Shown in pieces: positions 50,631 through 60,644 of a stretch of DNA of 64,000 nucleotides. Source of the DNA: Solirubrobacteraceae bacterium (GTDB lineage Bacteria; Actinomycetota; Thermoleophilia; Solirubrobacterales; Solirubrobacteraceae); the NCBI GenBank assembly GCA_025449845.1, contig JANWIP010000005.1, positions 203,159 through 267,158 of the forward strand. Direction: 5' to 3'. Positions within the stretch are counted from its first letter, which is position 1. Every line of letters starts with the position of its first letter. The notes below the pieces were generated by a model. The model had not been told where the DNA came from and made no database searches. It was given only the letters and a program-made list of their open reading frames with translations. The position numbers and the translations under genes were made by a program.

Positions 50631-52193
50631 GTGGACAGCTACGACGTCATCATCATCGGCAGCGGCGCGGGCGGCGGCACGCTTGCGCGGCACCTCGCGC
50701 CTTCGGGCAAGCGCATCCTGCTGCTTGAGCGCGGCGACTGGCTGCCCCGCGAGCCGCAGAACTGGTCGGCCGGCGAGGTGTTCGTGGACAATCGCTACGT
50801 CTCGCCGGACACATGGTATGACGGCGAGGGTAAGCCCTTCCAGCCGCAGGTGCACTACTACGTGGGTGGCGCCACCAAGCTCTACGGCGCGGCGCTGTAT
50901 CGCATGCGCGCCGAGGACTTCGGGGAGCTGCGCCACCACGGTGGCATCTCGCCCGCCTGGCCGATCTCCTATGAGCAGATGGAGCCTTATTACACCAAGG
51001 CCGAGCAGCTTTATCAGGTGCATGGCGTGCGTGGCGAGGACCCGACCGAACCGCCGGCCAGCGCGCCCTACCCCTTCCCGGCGGTGTCGCACGAGCCGCG
51101 CATCCAGCAGCTCTCCGATGCCTTCGCGGCTGCCGGCCTGCACCCCTTTCACGCGCCTTGCGGGGTGCTGCTGCGCGAGCAGAACATGCCCTACAGCGCC
51201 TGCGTGCGTTGCTCCACCTGCGACGGCTTCCCCTGTCTGGTGCACGCCAAGTCTGATGCCGAGGTGCTGGGTGTGCGCCCGGCGCTTGAGCACTCCAACG
51301 TGACGCTGCTGTGCAACGCCACGGCGCTGGCGCTCAATACGAATCCGTCGGGGACCGTCGTCACCGAGGTGGTGGTCGAATGCGAAGGCGCCCGCGAGAC
51401 GTATGCGGGGGACATCGTTGTGGTCTCGTGTGGCGCAGCCAACACCGCCAAGCTGCTGCTCAGCTCCGCCAACGACAAGCACCCACGCGGGCTGGGCAAC
51501 GCCTCCGATCAGCTCGGGCGCAACTACATGTTCCACGACAGTCAGGCCGTGCTGGCCCTCTCCAAGGAGCCCAACCCGACGGTCTTTCAGAAGACCTTGG
51601 GCGTCAACGACTACTATTTCGCGAGCAAGGAGTGGGAGTACCCGATGGGCAACATCCAGATGGTCGGCAAGTCGGTGGCCGAGATGTATCGCGGCGAGCA
51701 GCCGCTGATGACCAAGCTCGCGCCCACCTTTTCGCTGGAGGAGGTCGCCACGCACGCGGTCGACTTCTGGCTCTCCACGGAGGATCTGCCGCAGGCGGAG
51801 AACCGCGTGAGCCTCGACGGCAAGGGCAACGTGAAGCTGTGTTACTCCGCGAGCAACGACGGCGCCAGGGACCGGCTGTTCAAGCAGCTGCGCTCGCTGT
51901 TGGGTCATCTGGGTATGCACGAGCACCATCTGATTCCCCGCTGGGCCTACCTTGAGAACAAGATCCCCGTCGCGGGCGTGGCGCATCAGGCCGGCACCTG
52001 CCGCTTCGGTTCCGATCCCGCCTCCTCGGTGTTGAACACCGATTGCCGCACGCACGAGCTCGACAACCTCTACGCGGTCGACACCAGTTTCTTCCCGAGC
52101 ATCGCCGCGGTCAATCCGGCGCTGACGGCGATGGCCAATGCCCTGCGCGTCGGCGATCATCTGCTGCAGCGCCTGGGCGCCGATGGCGGCTGA
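50631..52193 (+). CDS. GMC-family FAD oxidoreductase with cysteine cluster
   Basis: Flavin enzyme oxidising a sugar or alcohol; the acceptor may be the quinone pool. The 520-residue protein has the FAD motif DVIIIGSGAGGGTLARHLAP (GxGxxG) and the GMC C-terminal domain with catalytic His in HQAGTCRFGSDPAS and NPALTAMANALRVGDHL. Between them, residues 191-202 read CVRCSTCDGFPC: four cysteines in C-x2-C-x2-C-x4-C, which could hold an iron-sulfur cluster as in FAD glucose dehydrogenases. Start GTG 2 bases after the GH15 stop. No signal peptide or twin-arginine motif. Confidence 0.88.
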   Translation: MDSYDVIIIGSGAGGGTLARHLAPSGKRILLLERGDWLPREPQNWSAGEVFVDNRYVSPDTWYDGEGKPFQPQVHYYVGGATKLYGAALYRMRAEDFGELRHHGGISPAWPISYEQMEPYYTKAEQLYQVHGVRGEDPTEPPASAPYPFPAVSHEPRIQQLSDAFAAAGLHPFHAPCGVLLREQNMPYSACVRCSTCDGFPCLVHAKSDAEVLGVRPALEHSNVTLLCNATALALNTNPSGTVVTEVVVECEGARETYAGDIVVVSCGAANTAKLLLSSANDKHPRGLGNASDQLGRNYMFHDSQAVLALSKEPNPTVFQKTLGVNDYYFASKEWEYPMGNIQMVGKSVAEMYRGEQPLMTKLAPTFSLEEVATHAVDFWLSTEDLPQAENRVSLDGKGNVKLCYSASNDGARDRLFKQLRSLLGHLGMHEHHLIPRWAYLENKIPVAGVAHQAGTCRFGSDPASSVLNTDCRTHELDNLYAVDTSFFPSIAAVNPALTAMANALRVGDHLLQRLGADGG

Positions 52194-53505
52194 GGGGGAG
52201 GCTTCGCGCCGGCGGCGAGTGGTGATCGTCGGGGGCGGCTTCGGTGGCCTGGCGGCAGCGCACACACTGCGCCACGCCGATGATGTCGAGGTGACGTTGG
52301 TGGACCGCATGCACCACCACCTCTTCCAGCCGCTGCTCTACCAGGTGGCGTGTGGCGGTCTCTCTCCAGGCGAGTGCGCCACGCCGATCAGAACGGCGCT
52401 GCGACGCAACGCCAACACAACCGTCCTGATGGCGGAAGCGACGGGACTGGATGTCGAGCGCCGCACGCTTGCACTCGACCGCGGCGAGCAGCTGGAGTAC
52501 GACAGCCTGATCGTGTCGTGTGGCGCGCAGACCTCCTATTTCGGCCACGACGAGTGGCGGGAGGTCTCCTGCGGTCTGAAGACGCTGGCCGATGCCGAGG
52601 ACCTGCGCAACCGTATCTACGGCGCGTTCGAGCAGGCCGAGCGCTGCGAGGACCCGGTCGAGCGGGAGCAGTGGCTGACCTTCGTCGTCATCGGCGGCGG
52701 TCCCACCGGCGTGGAGCTTGCCGGGGAGCTGGCGATCATCGCCACGCACGGCATGAAACGCGATTTCACGCGCATCGATCCCCGCGATGCGCGCGTGATC
52801 CTGCTCGACGCCGGCGAGCGTTTGACGGCCGCGTTTAGCGAGCGGCTCTCGGGCAAGGTCGCGCAGGAGTTGGCCGCGCTGGGGGTGAGCGTCCGCGAGG
52901 GAGCCCGGGTCACTTCAATTGACGAGCGGGGTGTAGTGATGCAGGTGGGAGAAAAGGAGGAGAGAGTTGCCGCGCGGACCGTGACCTGGGCCGCCGGGGT
53001 GCGGGCGGCCGACTTTGCCAAGACGCTGGCGGAGGCCACGGGCGCGGACACGGACCGCGCGGGTCGGGTGCAGATCGAACCCGATCTAACGCTCCCAGGC
53101 CATCCAGAGATCTCGGTGATCGGCGATACCTCGTTGCTGGCAGGCTCGGGCGGCAAGCCGCTGCCAGGGCTGGCGACAGTCGCAATCCAGCAGGCGCGTC
53201 ACGTGGCCCGTGGAATCCACGGTGGTGGCGCAGGGGCCGCGACGCCATTTCACTACCTCGACAAGGGTGCGCTGGCGGTCGTCGGTCGAGGCAAGGCCGT
53301 GTGTGAAATCCGTGGCCGCGAACTCTCAGGGCGCCCGGCATTCTTCACCTACCTCACGGTGCACATGTACTACCTCAGCCGTGGCGGGCCCGGCAGCCGC
53401 TTGAAGGTGCTGATCGATTGGATCAGCACCCGCTTGGGAAAACCCCAGAACCAGGTGATCGAGGGCGAGCTGGCCAGCATCGAGCGCTCCTCCGAGGGCG
53501 CCTAA
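52183..53505 (+). CDS. ndh: Type II NADH:quinone oxidoreductase
   Basis: Single-subunit, non-pumping NADH dehydrogenase passing electrons to menaquinone. The ATG at 52183 overlaps the GMC gene by 11 bases, giving 440 residues. Two dinucleotide folds are visible: RRVVIVGGGFGGLAAAHTLR (FAD) and FVVIGGGPTGVELAGELAII (NADH). HHHLFQPLLYQVACGGLSPG matches the family flavin region, and PGLATVAIQQARHVARGI the quinone-side motif. A C-terminal amphipathic part (about 390-430) would bind the membrane. Confidence 0.93.
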   Translation: MAAEGEASRRRRVVIVGGGFGGLAAAHTLRHADDVEVTLVDRMHHHLFQPLLYQVACGGLSPGECATPIRTALRRNANTTVLMAEATGLDVERRTLALDRGEQLEYDSLIVSCGAQTSYFGHDEWREVSCGLKTLADAEDLRNRIYGAFEQAERCEDPVEREQWLTFVVIGGGPTGVELAGELAIIATHGMKRDFTRIDPRDARVILLDAGERLTAAFSERLSGKVAQELAALGVSVREGARVTSIDERGVVMQVGEKEERVAARTVTWAAGVRAADFAKTLAEATGADTDRAGRVQIEPDLTLPGHPEISVIGDTSLLAGSGGKPLPGLATVAIQQARHVARGIHGGGAGAATPFHYLDKGALAVVGRGKAVCEIRGRELSGRPAFFTYLTVHMYYLSRGGPGSRLKVLIDWISTRLGKPQNQVIEGELASIERSSEGA

Positions 53506-53524
53506 CTTCGGTCATGATGGCCCC

Positions 53525-55180
53525 GTGAGGGCTCTTGATGAGAGATTGCTCCGCTACGCCCGCGCGACTCGGACATTCCTCTTCGTCTCGGTCGGCTTGG
53601 GTGTTTGCAGTGCTTTGCTGATCGTCGTGCAGGCCTGGTTGCTGGCGGATGTCGTGGCCGGCGCGTTCCTCGGTGGCAAGGGTTTGGCGCAGATGCGGAC
53701 ACAGCTGATCGTGCTGTTGGGCGTGGTGCTGGCACGAGCCGTGATCGCCTGGGCAGCTGAGCTGGCCGCGAGTCGATCCTCCGCGCGCGCCAAGTCTCAG
53801 CTGCGCGCCGCGCTGCTGGAGCGCCTGGCGGCACTCGGGCTCGACAGCTCCCGCGAGCAGCGCACGGGCGAGCTGGCGATCCTCGCCACGCGCGGGGTGG
53901 ACGCGCTCGACGGCTACTTTTCGCTGTACCTGCCGCAGCTTTTTCTGGCGGTCATCGTCCCGCTCGTGGTGCTTGCGGTTGTGCTGTTTGAAGACTGGCT
54001 GTCGGCGCTCATCATCGCGGCGACGATTCCGCTGATCCCTTTGTTCATGGCGCTGGTAGGCGCCACGACGCGCGAGCGCATGGACCGGCAGTTGCGCACG
54101 CTGGAGCGGTTGGCGGGTCACTTCCTCGACGTGGTTGCCGGGCTTCCGACGCTGAAGATCTTCGGACGGGCGAGGGCTCAGGCACAGGCCATTGCCGAGA
54201 TCACCGATCGCTATCGCAGGAGCGCCATCTCGACGTTGCGCGTCACCTTCCTCTCCTCATTGATCCTCGAGCTTGTTGCGACGATCTCGGTGGCGCTGGT
54301 GGCGGTCGCGATCGGCTTGCGGCTGATGGACGGGCAGCTTGACCTGCGCACCGCGCTGTTCGTGCTGGTGCTCGCTCCCGAGGCCTACCTGCCACTGCGC
54401 CAGTTGGGGGCCAATTACCACGCGAGCGCCGAGGGAGTCGCCGCGGCGGAGCAGGTGTTCGCGGTGCTGGAGCAGCAAGAGGCGCCACGCGGGACTCGCA
54501 CTGAGGTCCCCGACCCGCCGGACACGGGTCTTGTAGTTGAAGGGCTGAAGTTCACCTATCCCGGACGCGCCGAGCCGGCGCTCGATGGCGTCTCGTTGAC
54601 GGTGGGGGCGGGGGAGACGGTGGCGCTGGTCGGCCCCAGCGGGTGTGGCAAGTCGACCCTGCTGAGTGTGCTGCTCGGCTTCCTCTCACCCGAGCACGGC
54701 TCGGTTCGTGTCGGGAGCGCTGACCTCGCCGAGCTTGACCCCGACGCCTGGCGCTCGCGGCTTGCCTGGGTGCCCCAGCGGCCGCATCTGTTTGCGGTGT
54801 CGATCGCCGAGAACGTCCGCCTGGGACGCAGTGACGCTTCAGACGAGGAGGTCCGAGCGGCCATCGCTGCGGCGGGGCTCGCCGATGTGGTGGCAAAACT
54901 GCCCCAGGGCGCCCAGACCGTGCTGGGGGACCGGGGCGCCGGACTCTCGGCGGGCGAGCGACAGCGGATGGCGCTCGCGCGGGCGTTTCTGCGCGATGCG
55001 CCGCTGCTGCTGCTTGATGAGCCGACGGCCAACCTTGATGGGCAGACCGAGCATGAGGTGCTGCAGGCCATCCGGCGTCTGTCCGCTGGGCGCACCGTGG
55101 TGCTTGTCGCGCATCGCCCCGCGCTGGTGGCGCTGGCCGATCGGGTTCTCCCGCTCACCTCGGTTGAGGTGGCGGCATGA
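53525..55180 (+). CDS. cydD: Heterodimeric ABC transporter CydD (cytochrome bd assembly)
   Basis: Half of the CydDC transporter needed for assembly of cytochrome bd, linked to thiol and heme balance. The 551-residue protein has six membrane helices (1-300) and an ABC domain with Walker A GPSGCGKST, signature LSAGERQRMALARAF and Walker B LLLLDEPTANLD. Start GTG at 53525. It overlaps cydC by 4 bases. Confidence 0.94.
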   Translation: MRALDERLLRYARATRTFLFVSVGLGVCSALLIVVQAWLLADVVAGAFLGGKGLAQMRTQLIVLLGVVLARAVIAWAAELAASRSSARAKSQLRAALLERLAALGLDSSREQRTGELAILATRGVDALDGYFSLYLPQLFLAVIVPLVVLAVVLFEDWLSALIIAATIPLIPLFMALVGATTRERMDRQLRTLERLAGHFLDVVAGLPTLKIFGRARAQAQAIAEITDRYRRSAISTLRVTFLSSLILELVATISVALVAVAIGLRLMDGQLDLRTALFVLVLAPEAYLPLRQLGANYHASAEGVAAAEQVFAVLEQQEAPRGTRTEVPDPPDTGLVVEGLKFTYPGRAEPALDGVSLTVGAGETVALVGPSGCGKSTLLSVLLGFLSPEHGSVRVGSADLAELDPDAWRSRLAWVPQRPHLFAVSIAENVRLGRSDASDEEVRAAIAAAGLADVVAKLPQGAQTVLGDRGAGLSAGERQRMALARAFLRDAPLLLLDEPTANLDGQTEHEVLQAIRRLSAGRTVVLVAHRPALVALADRVLPLTSVEVAA

Positions 55181-57030
55181 CGGCTGGGGGTTCTGGGGTT
55201 GCGGATTCTGGCAGGACGGCTGCGGGCTCCGGCACGAAAATCGCGCGTTCTCCAGACCTGGCCGGTGTGGCCGAGAAGGATCGTGGCCCGCAGGCCCCGC
55301 TGCCGCGTACGCTCGCAATCGCGCGCCCCGCCGCTGGGCGGTTGGCCCTGGCCACGCTGCTCGGAGCCAGCGCGCTCGGAGCAGCAATTGGCCTGATGGC
55401 CACCTCGGCGTGGCTGATCTCCCGCTCGGCGCAGCGCCCACAGGAGTCGGCCGTCGCGCTGGCGATCGTAGGTGTGCAGTTCTTCGCGCTCTCCCGTGGC
55501 CTGTGCCGCTACGGAGAGCGCCTGGTCGGCCACGACGCGGCGTTCCGCGTCCTCTCGGACCTGAGGGTCAGCGTCTATGAACGGCTTGAGCGGCTGGCAC
55601 CGCTTGGCCTGCCTGCGTTTCGCAGCGGTGAGCTGCTGGCGCGCCTGGTGCACGACGTTGACTCCTTGCAGGACCTGATGCTGAGGGTGGTGCCTCCGTT
55701 CGCGATCGCCCTGATAGTCGGAGGCGCCACGGTCGGCCTCGTGTGGTGGATGTTGCCGGCGGCAGGCGTGATCCTGCTAGGGGCGCTGCTCCTCGCGGGC
55801 GTGTTGGTGCCATGGCTGACGGGCCGGCTGGCGGCACGCGCGGAGGCGAGACAGGCGGCGGCGCGAGGAGAGCTGACGGCTGCGGTGGTCGATCTGCTGG
55901 AGGGGGCTCCGGAGCTGGTCGCCAATGGGGCCACGGCAGCGCAACTGAGGCGTACCCTGGCAGCCGATGCTGAGCTGACCGATATCGCACGCACAAGCGC
56001 TCGAACCGCGGGCATTGGCCAGGGCTTGACAAGCCTCTGCTCAGGTCTTGCAATGTGGGGAGCGCTGCTCGTAGGTGTCACGGCCGTTCGCGCAGGGCGC
56101 CTTGAAGGTGTGCTGCTCGCCGGGATCGCGCTGATCCCCTTGGTGGCCTTCGAGCTGGTCACAGGCCTGCCCGGGGCGACGCAGGCCCTGCAGCGTGTAC
56201 GTCGCGCGGCCGCGCGGGTGTTCGAGGTGATCGACACGGTGCCCGCGGTGGCAGAGCCCACGCATCCGCTCGCGCCTGGCTCGTCGCCACACACCTTGAC
56301 CGTGCGAGACCTGCACAGCAGATATCCCGATAGCGAGCGATGGGCTCTCGCCGGGCTGGACCTTGATCTTGAGCCGGGCAGGCGTGTGGCGGTGGTGGGT
56401 CCCAGCGGCGCCGGCAAGTCAACGCTCGCGGGCGTGCTGCTGAGGTTTCTGTCATACGAGGCTGGCTCGGTGACGCTCGACGGCGAGCAGATCGCGGACC
56501 TCGACAGCGACGCCTACCGGCGTGTGGTTGGGCTGGTGGCCCAGGACGCCCACATCTTCGACAACTCGCTCGAGGAGAACCTGCGCCTGGCCCGGCGCGA
56601 GGCCACAGAGGATGCGCTGCGGGCTGTCCTCGCGAAGGTCCGGCTGCTGGACTGGACAGACGGCCTGCCCGCCGGGCTGGCCACCGAGGTGGGGGAGCGC
56701 GGAGCGCGCATGTCGGGCGGCCAGCGCCAGCGTCTGGCCGTTGCCCGGGCGCTGCTGGCCGACTTCCCCATCCTGCTGTTGGATGAGCCTGGAGAGCACC
56801 TGGATACTCAGGTGGCAGACGCGATCCTTGCCGATCTGCTGGCGCTCACGCGCGATCGGGCGACGCTGCTGATCACGCATCGCCTGGCCGGGCTGGAGGA
56901 GATGGACGAGGTGTTGGTGCTTGAGGAGGGCTCCGTGGTGGAGCGCGGCACGCACGCCGATCTCATCCGTTTCGGGGGACGCTACGCCGCGCTGTGGCGC
57001 CGCGAGAGAGGTACAGTCCTTCCGGAATGA
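55177..57030 (+). CDS. cydC: Heterodimeric ABC transporter CydC (cytochrome bd assembly)
   Basis: Partner of CydD. The 617-residue protein has a Gly/Ala-rich N-terminal tail of about 45 residues, six membrane helices, and an ABC domain with Walker A GPSGAGKST, signature MSGGQRQRLAVARALL and Walker B ILLLDEPGEHLD. The EPGEHLD variant after Walker B is typical of actinobacterial CydC. The ATG overlaps cydD and its stop overlaps cydA (ATGA). Confidence 0.93.
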   Translation: MTAGGSGVADSGRTAAGSGTKIARSPDLAGVAEKDRGPQAPLPRTLAIARPAAGRLALATLLGASALGAAIGLMATSAWLISRSAQRPQESAVALAIVGVQFFALSRGLCRYGERLVGHDAAFRVLSDLRVSVYERLERLAPLGLPAFRSGELLARLVHDVDSLQDLMLRVVPPFAIALIVGGATVGLVWWMLPAAGVILLGALLLAGVLVPWLTGRLAARAEARQAAARGELTAAVVDLLEGAPELVANGATAAQLRRTLAADAELTDIARTSARTAGIGQGLTSLCSGLAMWGALLVGVTAVRAGRLEGVLLAGIALIPLVAFELVTGLPGATQALQRVRRAAARVFEVIDTVPAVAEPTHPLAPGSSPHTLTVRDLHSRYPDSERWALAGLDLDLEPGRRVAVVGPSGAGKSTLAGVLLRFLSYEAGSVTLDGEQIADLDSDAYRRVVGLVAQDAHIFDNSLEENLRLARREATEDALRAVLAKVRLLDWTDGLPAGLATEVGERGARMSGGQRQRLAVARALLADFPILLLDEPGEHLDTQVADAILADLLALTRDRATLLITHRLAGLEEMDEVLVLEEGSVVERGTHADLIRFGGRYAALWRRERGTVLPE

Positions 57031-58433
57031 CCAACGACCTCGCACGTTGGCAGTTCGCGACTACGAGCATCTATCACTTCCTGTTCGTGCCGGTGACGAT
57101 TGGGCTCGCCTTCCTCGTCGCCATCCTGCAGACGGCCTGGCATCGCAACAATAAGCCCGAGTACAAGCGCCTGACGCGCTTCTTCGGGAACCTGCTGCTG
57201 ATCAACGTCGCGATCGGCGTCGTCACCGGCCTCGTGCAGGAGTTCGAGTTCGGGATGAACTGGTCGGTCTACTCGCGCTTCGTCGGCGACGTGTTCGGGG
57301 GGCCGCTCGCGATGGAGGGCCTGGCAGCGTTCTTTCTGGAGTCCACCTTCCTCGGGCTGTGGCTGTTCGGCTGGGACCGGCTGCCCAAGCGCGTTCATCT
57401 CGCCTGCATCTGGCTGGTGGCGATCGGCGCGATGCTCTCGGCGATGTTCATCATGGCCGCCAACTCCTGGATGCAGCACCCGGTCGGCTACACGCTCAAC
57501 AAGGCTGGTCAGCCGCAGTTGAACAACATCGGAGCGCTGTTCACCAACCCGACGTTTCTTTGGGGCTACGTGCACGTCCTGCTGGCATCGCTGGTCACCG
57601 GCGCGCTGATAATGCTCGCCGTCTCAGCTTGGCACCTGCGCAAGCAGCGGGAGGTGGAGACCTTCAAGGTCAGCGCTTCGCTGTCGCTAGCCGTACTGAT
57701 CCCCACGATCATGCTTGCCCTGTTCGTCGGCAGCGAGCTGGGCGTGGTGGAGACCAAGTACCAGCCGATGAAGATCGCTGCGGCTGAGGCGCAGTGGACC
57801 ACCTGCCAGCCGTGCTCGTTCTCGCTGTTTCAGATCGGCGGAGGCAACAATGATCAGACGCCCTCGCAGATCATCGAAGTCCCGCATCTGCTCTCGCTGC
57901 TCTCCACGAACTCATGGAACGGCAAGGTGATCGGGCTCAACCAGCTGCAGGCCGAATACAGGGCCAGGTACGGCCCAGGCAACTATGTGCCCAATGTGTT
58001 TATCCAGTACTGGTCGATGCGCGTGATGGCCTACATCGCCTCGCTGGTGCTGATGCTGTCTCTGTGGGGCGCGTGGCTGCTGCATCGCGGCAAGCTTGAG
58101 GGCTCCAAGTGGTTCCTGCGCCTGTCGGGGTGGGCGGTCGTCACTCCGTTTCTGATGAACACCGCTGGCTGGATGCTGACCGAGAACGGCCGCCAGCCCT
58201 GGATCGTGCAGGGCCTGATGAAGACCATCAATGCGAACTCTCCATCTGTCACCTCAACCGACATCTGGATCAGCCTGTTCGTGTTCGTGGCGATCTACGC
58301 CGCGCTCGGCGCCGCCGATCTGGTGCTGATGCTGCGCTATTCGCGCAAGGGCCTGGTTTACGAGGATGAAACAGACAGCGAGTCAAAGGGCGCCGGGGCA
58401 GCGGCCGGTGCGATACCGGCGTTGACTTACTAG
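57027..58433 (+). CDS. cydA: Cytochrome bd oxidase subunit I
   Basis: Heme-bearing subunit of the quinol oxidase with high oxygen affinity. The ATG at 57027 overlaps the cydC stop; 468 residues. The start ARWQFATTSIYHFLFVPVTI holds the conserved His ligand; WMQHPVGYTLN holds the second His, and GRQPWIVQGLMKT is the short-Q-loop CydA pattern. Nine hydrophobic helices are visible. A 37-base gap separates it from cydB. Confidence 0.96.
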   Translation: MTNDLARWQFATTSIYHFLFVPVTIGLAFLVAILQTAWHRNNKPEYKRLTRFFGNLLLINVAIGVVTGLVQEFEFGMNWSVYSRFVGDVFGGPLAMEGLAAFFLESTFLGLWLFGWDRLPKRVHLACIWLVAIGAMLSAMFIMAANSWMQHPVGYTLNKAGQPQLNNIGALFTNPTFLWGYVHVLLASLVTGALIMLAVSAWHLRKQREVETFKVSASLSLAVLIPTIMLALFVGSELGVVETKYQPMKIAAAEAQWTTCQPCSFSLFQIGGGNNDQTPSQIIEVPHLLSLLSTNSWNGKVIGLNQLQAEYRARYGPGNYVPNVFIQYWSMRVMAYIASLVLMLSLWGAWLLHRGKLEGSKWFLRLSGWAVVTPFLMNTAGWMLTENGRQPWIVQGLMKTINANSPSVTSTDIWISLFVFVAIYAALGAADLVLMLRYSRKGLVYEDETDSESKGAGAAAGAIPALTY

Positions 58434-58470
58434 TTAATTTGCGACATGGACAATCTCCACTAGGAATCTG

Positions 58471-59529
58471 ATGCACCTCCACACCGTTTGGTTTGTGATC
58501 ATCGCCGTCGTCTGGATCGGCTTCTTCGTGCTGGAGGGGTTTGACTTCGGGGTCGGCGTACTGCACACGATCGTGGGCAAGACCGAGACCGGGCGACGCG
58601 TGGCCCTCAACACCATCGGGCCCTTCTGGGACGGCAACGAGGTATGGCTGGTCGTCGCGGGGGCTGGCATGTTCGCCGCGTTCCCAACCTGGTACGCAAC
58701 GATGTTCTCGGCTCTGTATCTGGCGCTGTTGTTGATCTTGATGGCTCTGATGGCGCGCGGGGTCGCCTTCGAGTTCAGGGGCAAGAGCGAGAATCCCCGC
58801 TGGCGCGCCACCTGGACCTGGGGCACCACGCTGGGCAGCCTATTTATCCCGCTGCTGCTGGGCGTGGGGCTGGGAGACCTGCTCGTCGGCTTGCCGATCA
58901 ACAGCAGCCACGACTTCACCGGCAACTTCTTTGACCTGCTGACGCCTTACGGTCTGTGGACCGGCCTCACGATTCTTGGGCTGTGCCTGCTGCACGGCTC
59001 GACGTTCCTGATGCTCAAGACCACGGACGATGTGCGCAAGCGGGCTCGCGCCGTCTCGCGTCCGCTGGGGTGGGTCGCCGTAGCGCTGGTGCTGGGCTTC
59101 GTGATCTGGACGCGCATCGTGGTCGGGCACACCCAGGTGCCGGGACCCGTCGAGGTGCTCGCCCTGATCGCCGTGATCTTCGCGGCGCGCCTGGCCCGCT
59201 CCGACCATCACGAGGGGTTGGCCTTTGCCGCGTCAGCTACCGCGATCGCTGCCACGATCGGGTCGATCTTCATTGATCTGTACCCGAACGTGATGGTCTC
59301 AAGTACAAGTACGGCGTTCAACCTGACCGTCAACAATGCCGCGTCGGGCTCTTACGCACTCACGGTCATGACGGTCGTCGCGGCGGTCTGCTTCCCCATT
59401 GTCCTGATCTACCAGGGCTGGTCCTTCCACGTCTTTCGTGCGCGCGTACAGGCCCCACCCGAGCAGGCCGATCAGCCCTCAGCATCCGCGGCTTCATCGT
59501 CGGCGGCTTCGTCCTCCGCCACTCCATGA
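58471..59529 (+). CDS. cydB: Cytochrome bd oxidase subunit II
   Basis: Partner subunit of CydA. The 352-residue protein starts with the family pattern IIAVVWIGFFVLEGFDFGVG and has NTIGPFWDGNEVWLVVAGAG MFAAFPTWYA; about eight membrane helices follow. The C-terminal tail is Ala/Ser/Pro-rich, probably cytoplasmic and disordered. Its stop overlaps the aldose epimerase start (ATGA). Confidence 0.96.
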   Translation: MHLHTVWFVIIAVVWIGFFVLEGFDFGVGVLHTIVGKTETGRRVALNTIGPFWDGNEVWLVVAGAGMFAAFPTWYATMFSALYLALLLILMALMARGVAFEFRGKSENPRWRATWTWGTTLGSLFIPLLLGVGLGDLLVGLPINSSHDFTGNFFDLLTPYGLWTGLTILGLCLLHGSTFLMLKTTDDVRKRARAVSRPLGWVAVALVLGFVIWTRIVVGHTQVPGPVEVLALIAVIFAARLARSDHHEGLAFAASATAIAATIGSIFIDLYPNVMVSSTSTAFNLTVNNAASGSYALTVMTVVAAVCFPIVLIYQGWSFHVFRARVQAPPEQADQPSASAASSSAASSSATP

Positions 59530-60470
59530 CGATTAGGGAGGCGTTCGAGACCGTTGAGCTGCACGATGAAGGCGCGTCGTTGCAGGCGACGTTCGTCCCC
59601 GCCGCCGGAATGCTCTGCTGCTCGCTGCGCCATGAGGGGGAGGAGTTGCTCGCCCAGAATGCCGGTGTGGCCGCCTATGCCGAGCGGGGCAAGACGATGG
59701 GCATACCGCTGCTCTACCCCTGGGCCAACCGGCTCGCCGATTTTGACTACAGCGTCGACGGTCGGACGGTAGTGGTTCCCCGCGACGGGACTCGCGTGGC
59801 GCTCGATGACAACGGCCTGCCGATCCACGGCGTGATCGGAGGGCGGCTGGGATGGGAGCTGACGAAAACGCCCGGTCCCGACGCACAATCGCTGGCCGCG
59901 CGCTTGAGCTGGAGTGAGAACAAGCCGCAGCTGTTCGAGGTGTTTCCCTTCCGCCATGAGCTGTTGTACGAGGCAAGCCTTGCCGATGGACGACTTGAGA
60001 TCCAGGTGACCGTGCAAGCCTGTGGCGATGATGTGGTTCCGGTTGCCTTTGGCTTTCATCCGTACCTGTCATTGCCGGGGGTACCGCGCGAGCAGTGGCT
60101 CGTGCAGTTGCCGCCGATGCGCCATCTGGCGCTCGATGCTCATCAGATCCCGGTAAGCCCCGAGCAGACATTGCCGGATGAGCACTTCGAACTGGCCGAG
60201 CAGCAGTTCGACGATGGGTTCGACGTGGTCACCGATCCCGCTCGCTTCGAGGTCGGGGATGGCACGCGTCGCCTGGTGCTCGAATTCATGGAGGGCTATC
60301 CATGCGCGCAGGTCTTTGCGCCCCGGCCGGGAGAGTTCATCTGCTTCGAGCCGATGACAGCTCCGGCCAATGCGTTGCGCTCTGGTGCTGGGTTGCGCGT
60401 GCTTTCCCCGGGCGAGGAGCATCGCGCCGGGTTTGCCATCCGCGTTGAGTATCTTGGGTCTCGTGGGTAG
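59526..60470 (+). CDS. Aldose 1-epimerase (galactose mutarotase family)
   Basis: Interconverts alpha and beta anomers of glucose or related sugars. The 314-residue protein has the family marks YPWANRL, the catalytic His region GLPIHGVIGGRLGW and FGFHPYLSLPG, and the catalytic Glu in FICFEPMTAPANAL. Last gene of the long plus-strand run starting at zwf; its presence supports a glucose-centred role for the set. Start ATG overlaps the cydB stop. Confidence 0.9.
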   Translation: MTIREAFETVELHDEGASLQATFVPAAGMLCCSLRHEGEELLAQNAGVAAYAERGKTMGIPLLYPWANRLADFDYSVDGRTVVVPRDGTRVALDDNGLPIHGVIGGRLGWELTKTPGPDAQSLAARLSWSENKPQLFEVFPFRHELLYEASLADGRLEIQVTVQACGDDVVPVAFGFHPYLSLPGVPREQWLVQLPPMRHLALDAHQIPVSPEQTLPDEHFELAEQQFDDGFDVVTDPARFEVGDGTRRLVLEFMEGYPCAQVFAPRPGEFICFEPMTAPANALRSGAGLRVLSPGEEHRAGFAIRVEYLGSRG

Positions 60471-60644
60471 CGCTCGCGCTCCCGCTCAGCTCGGTATCAA
60501 CGCCAAAGGGCACGCGGTGAAATAGGCGATGTTGACCCGAGGAGCATTTCTCGTTGGCCTTGCTCGTTTTGAGCCGGAGCCGTTTACGGTCAAGGTGAAG
60601 TAGGCGTAACGGTCTCCTGGCACGGCGAGCTACACTGCAGCGCT

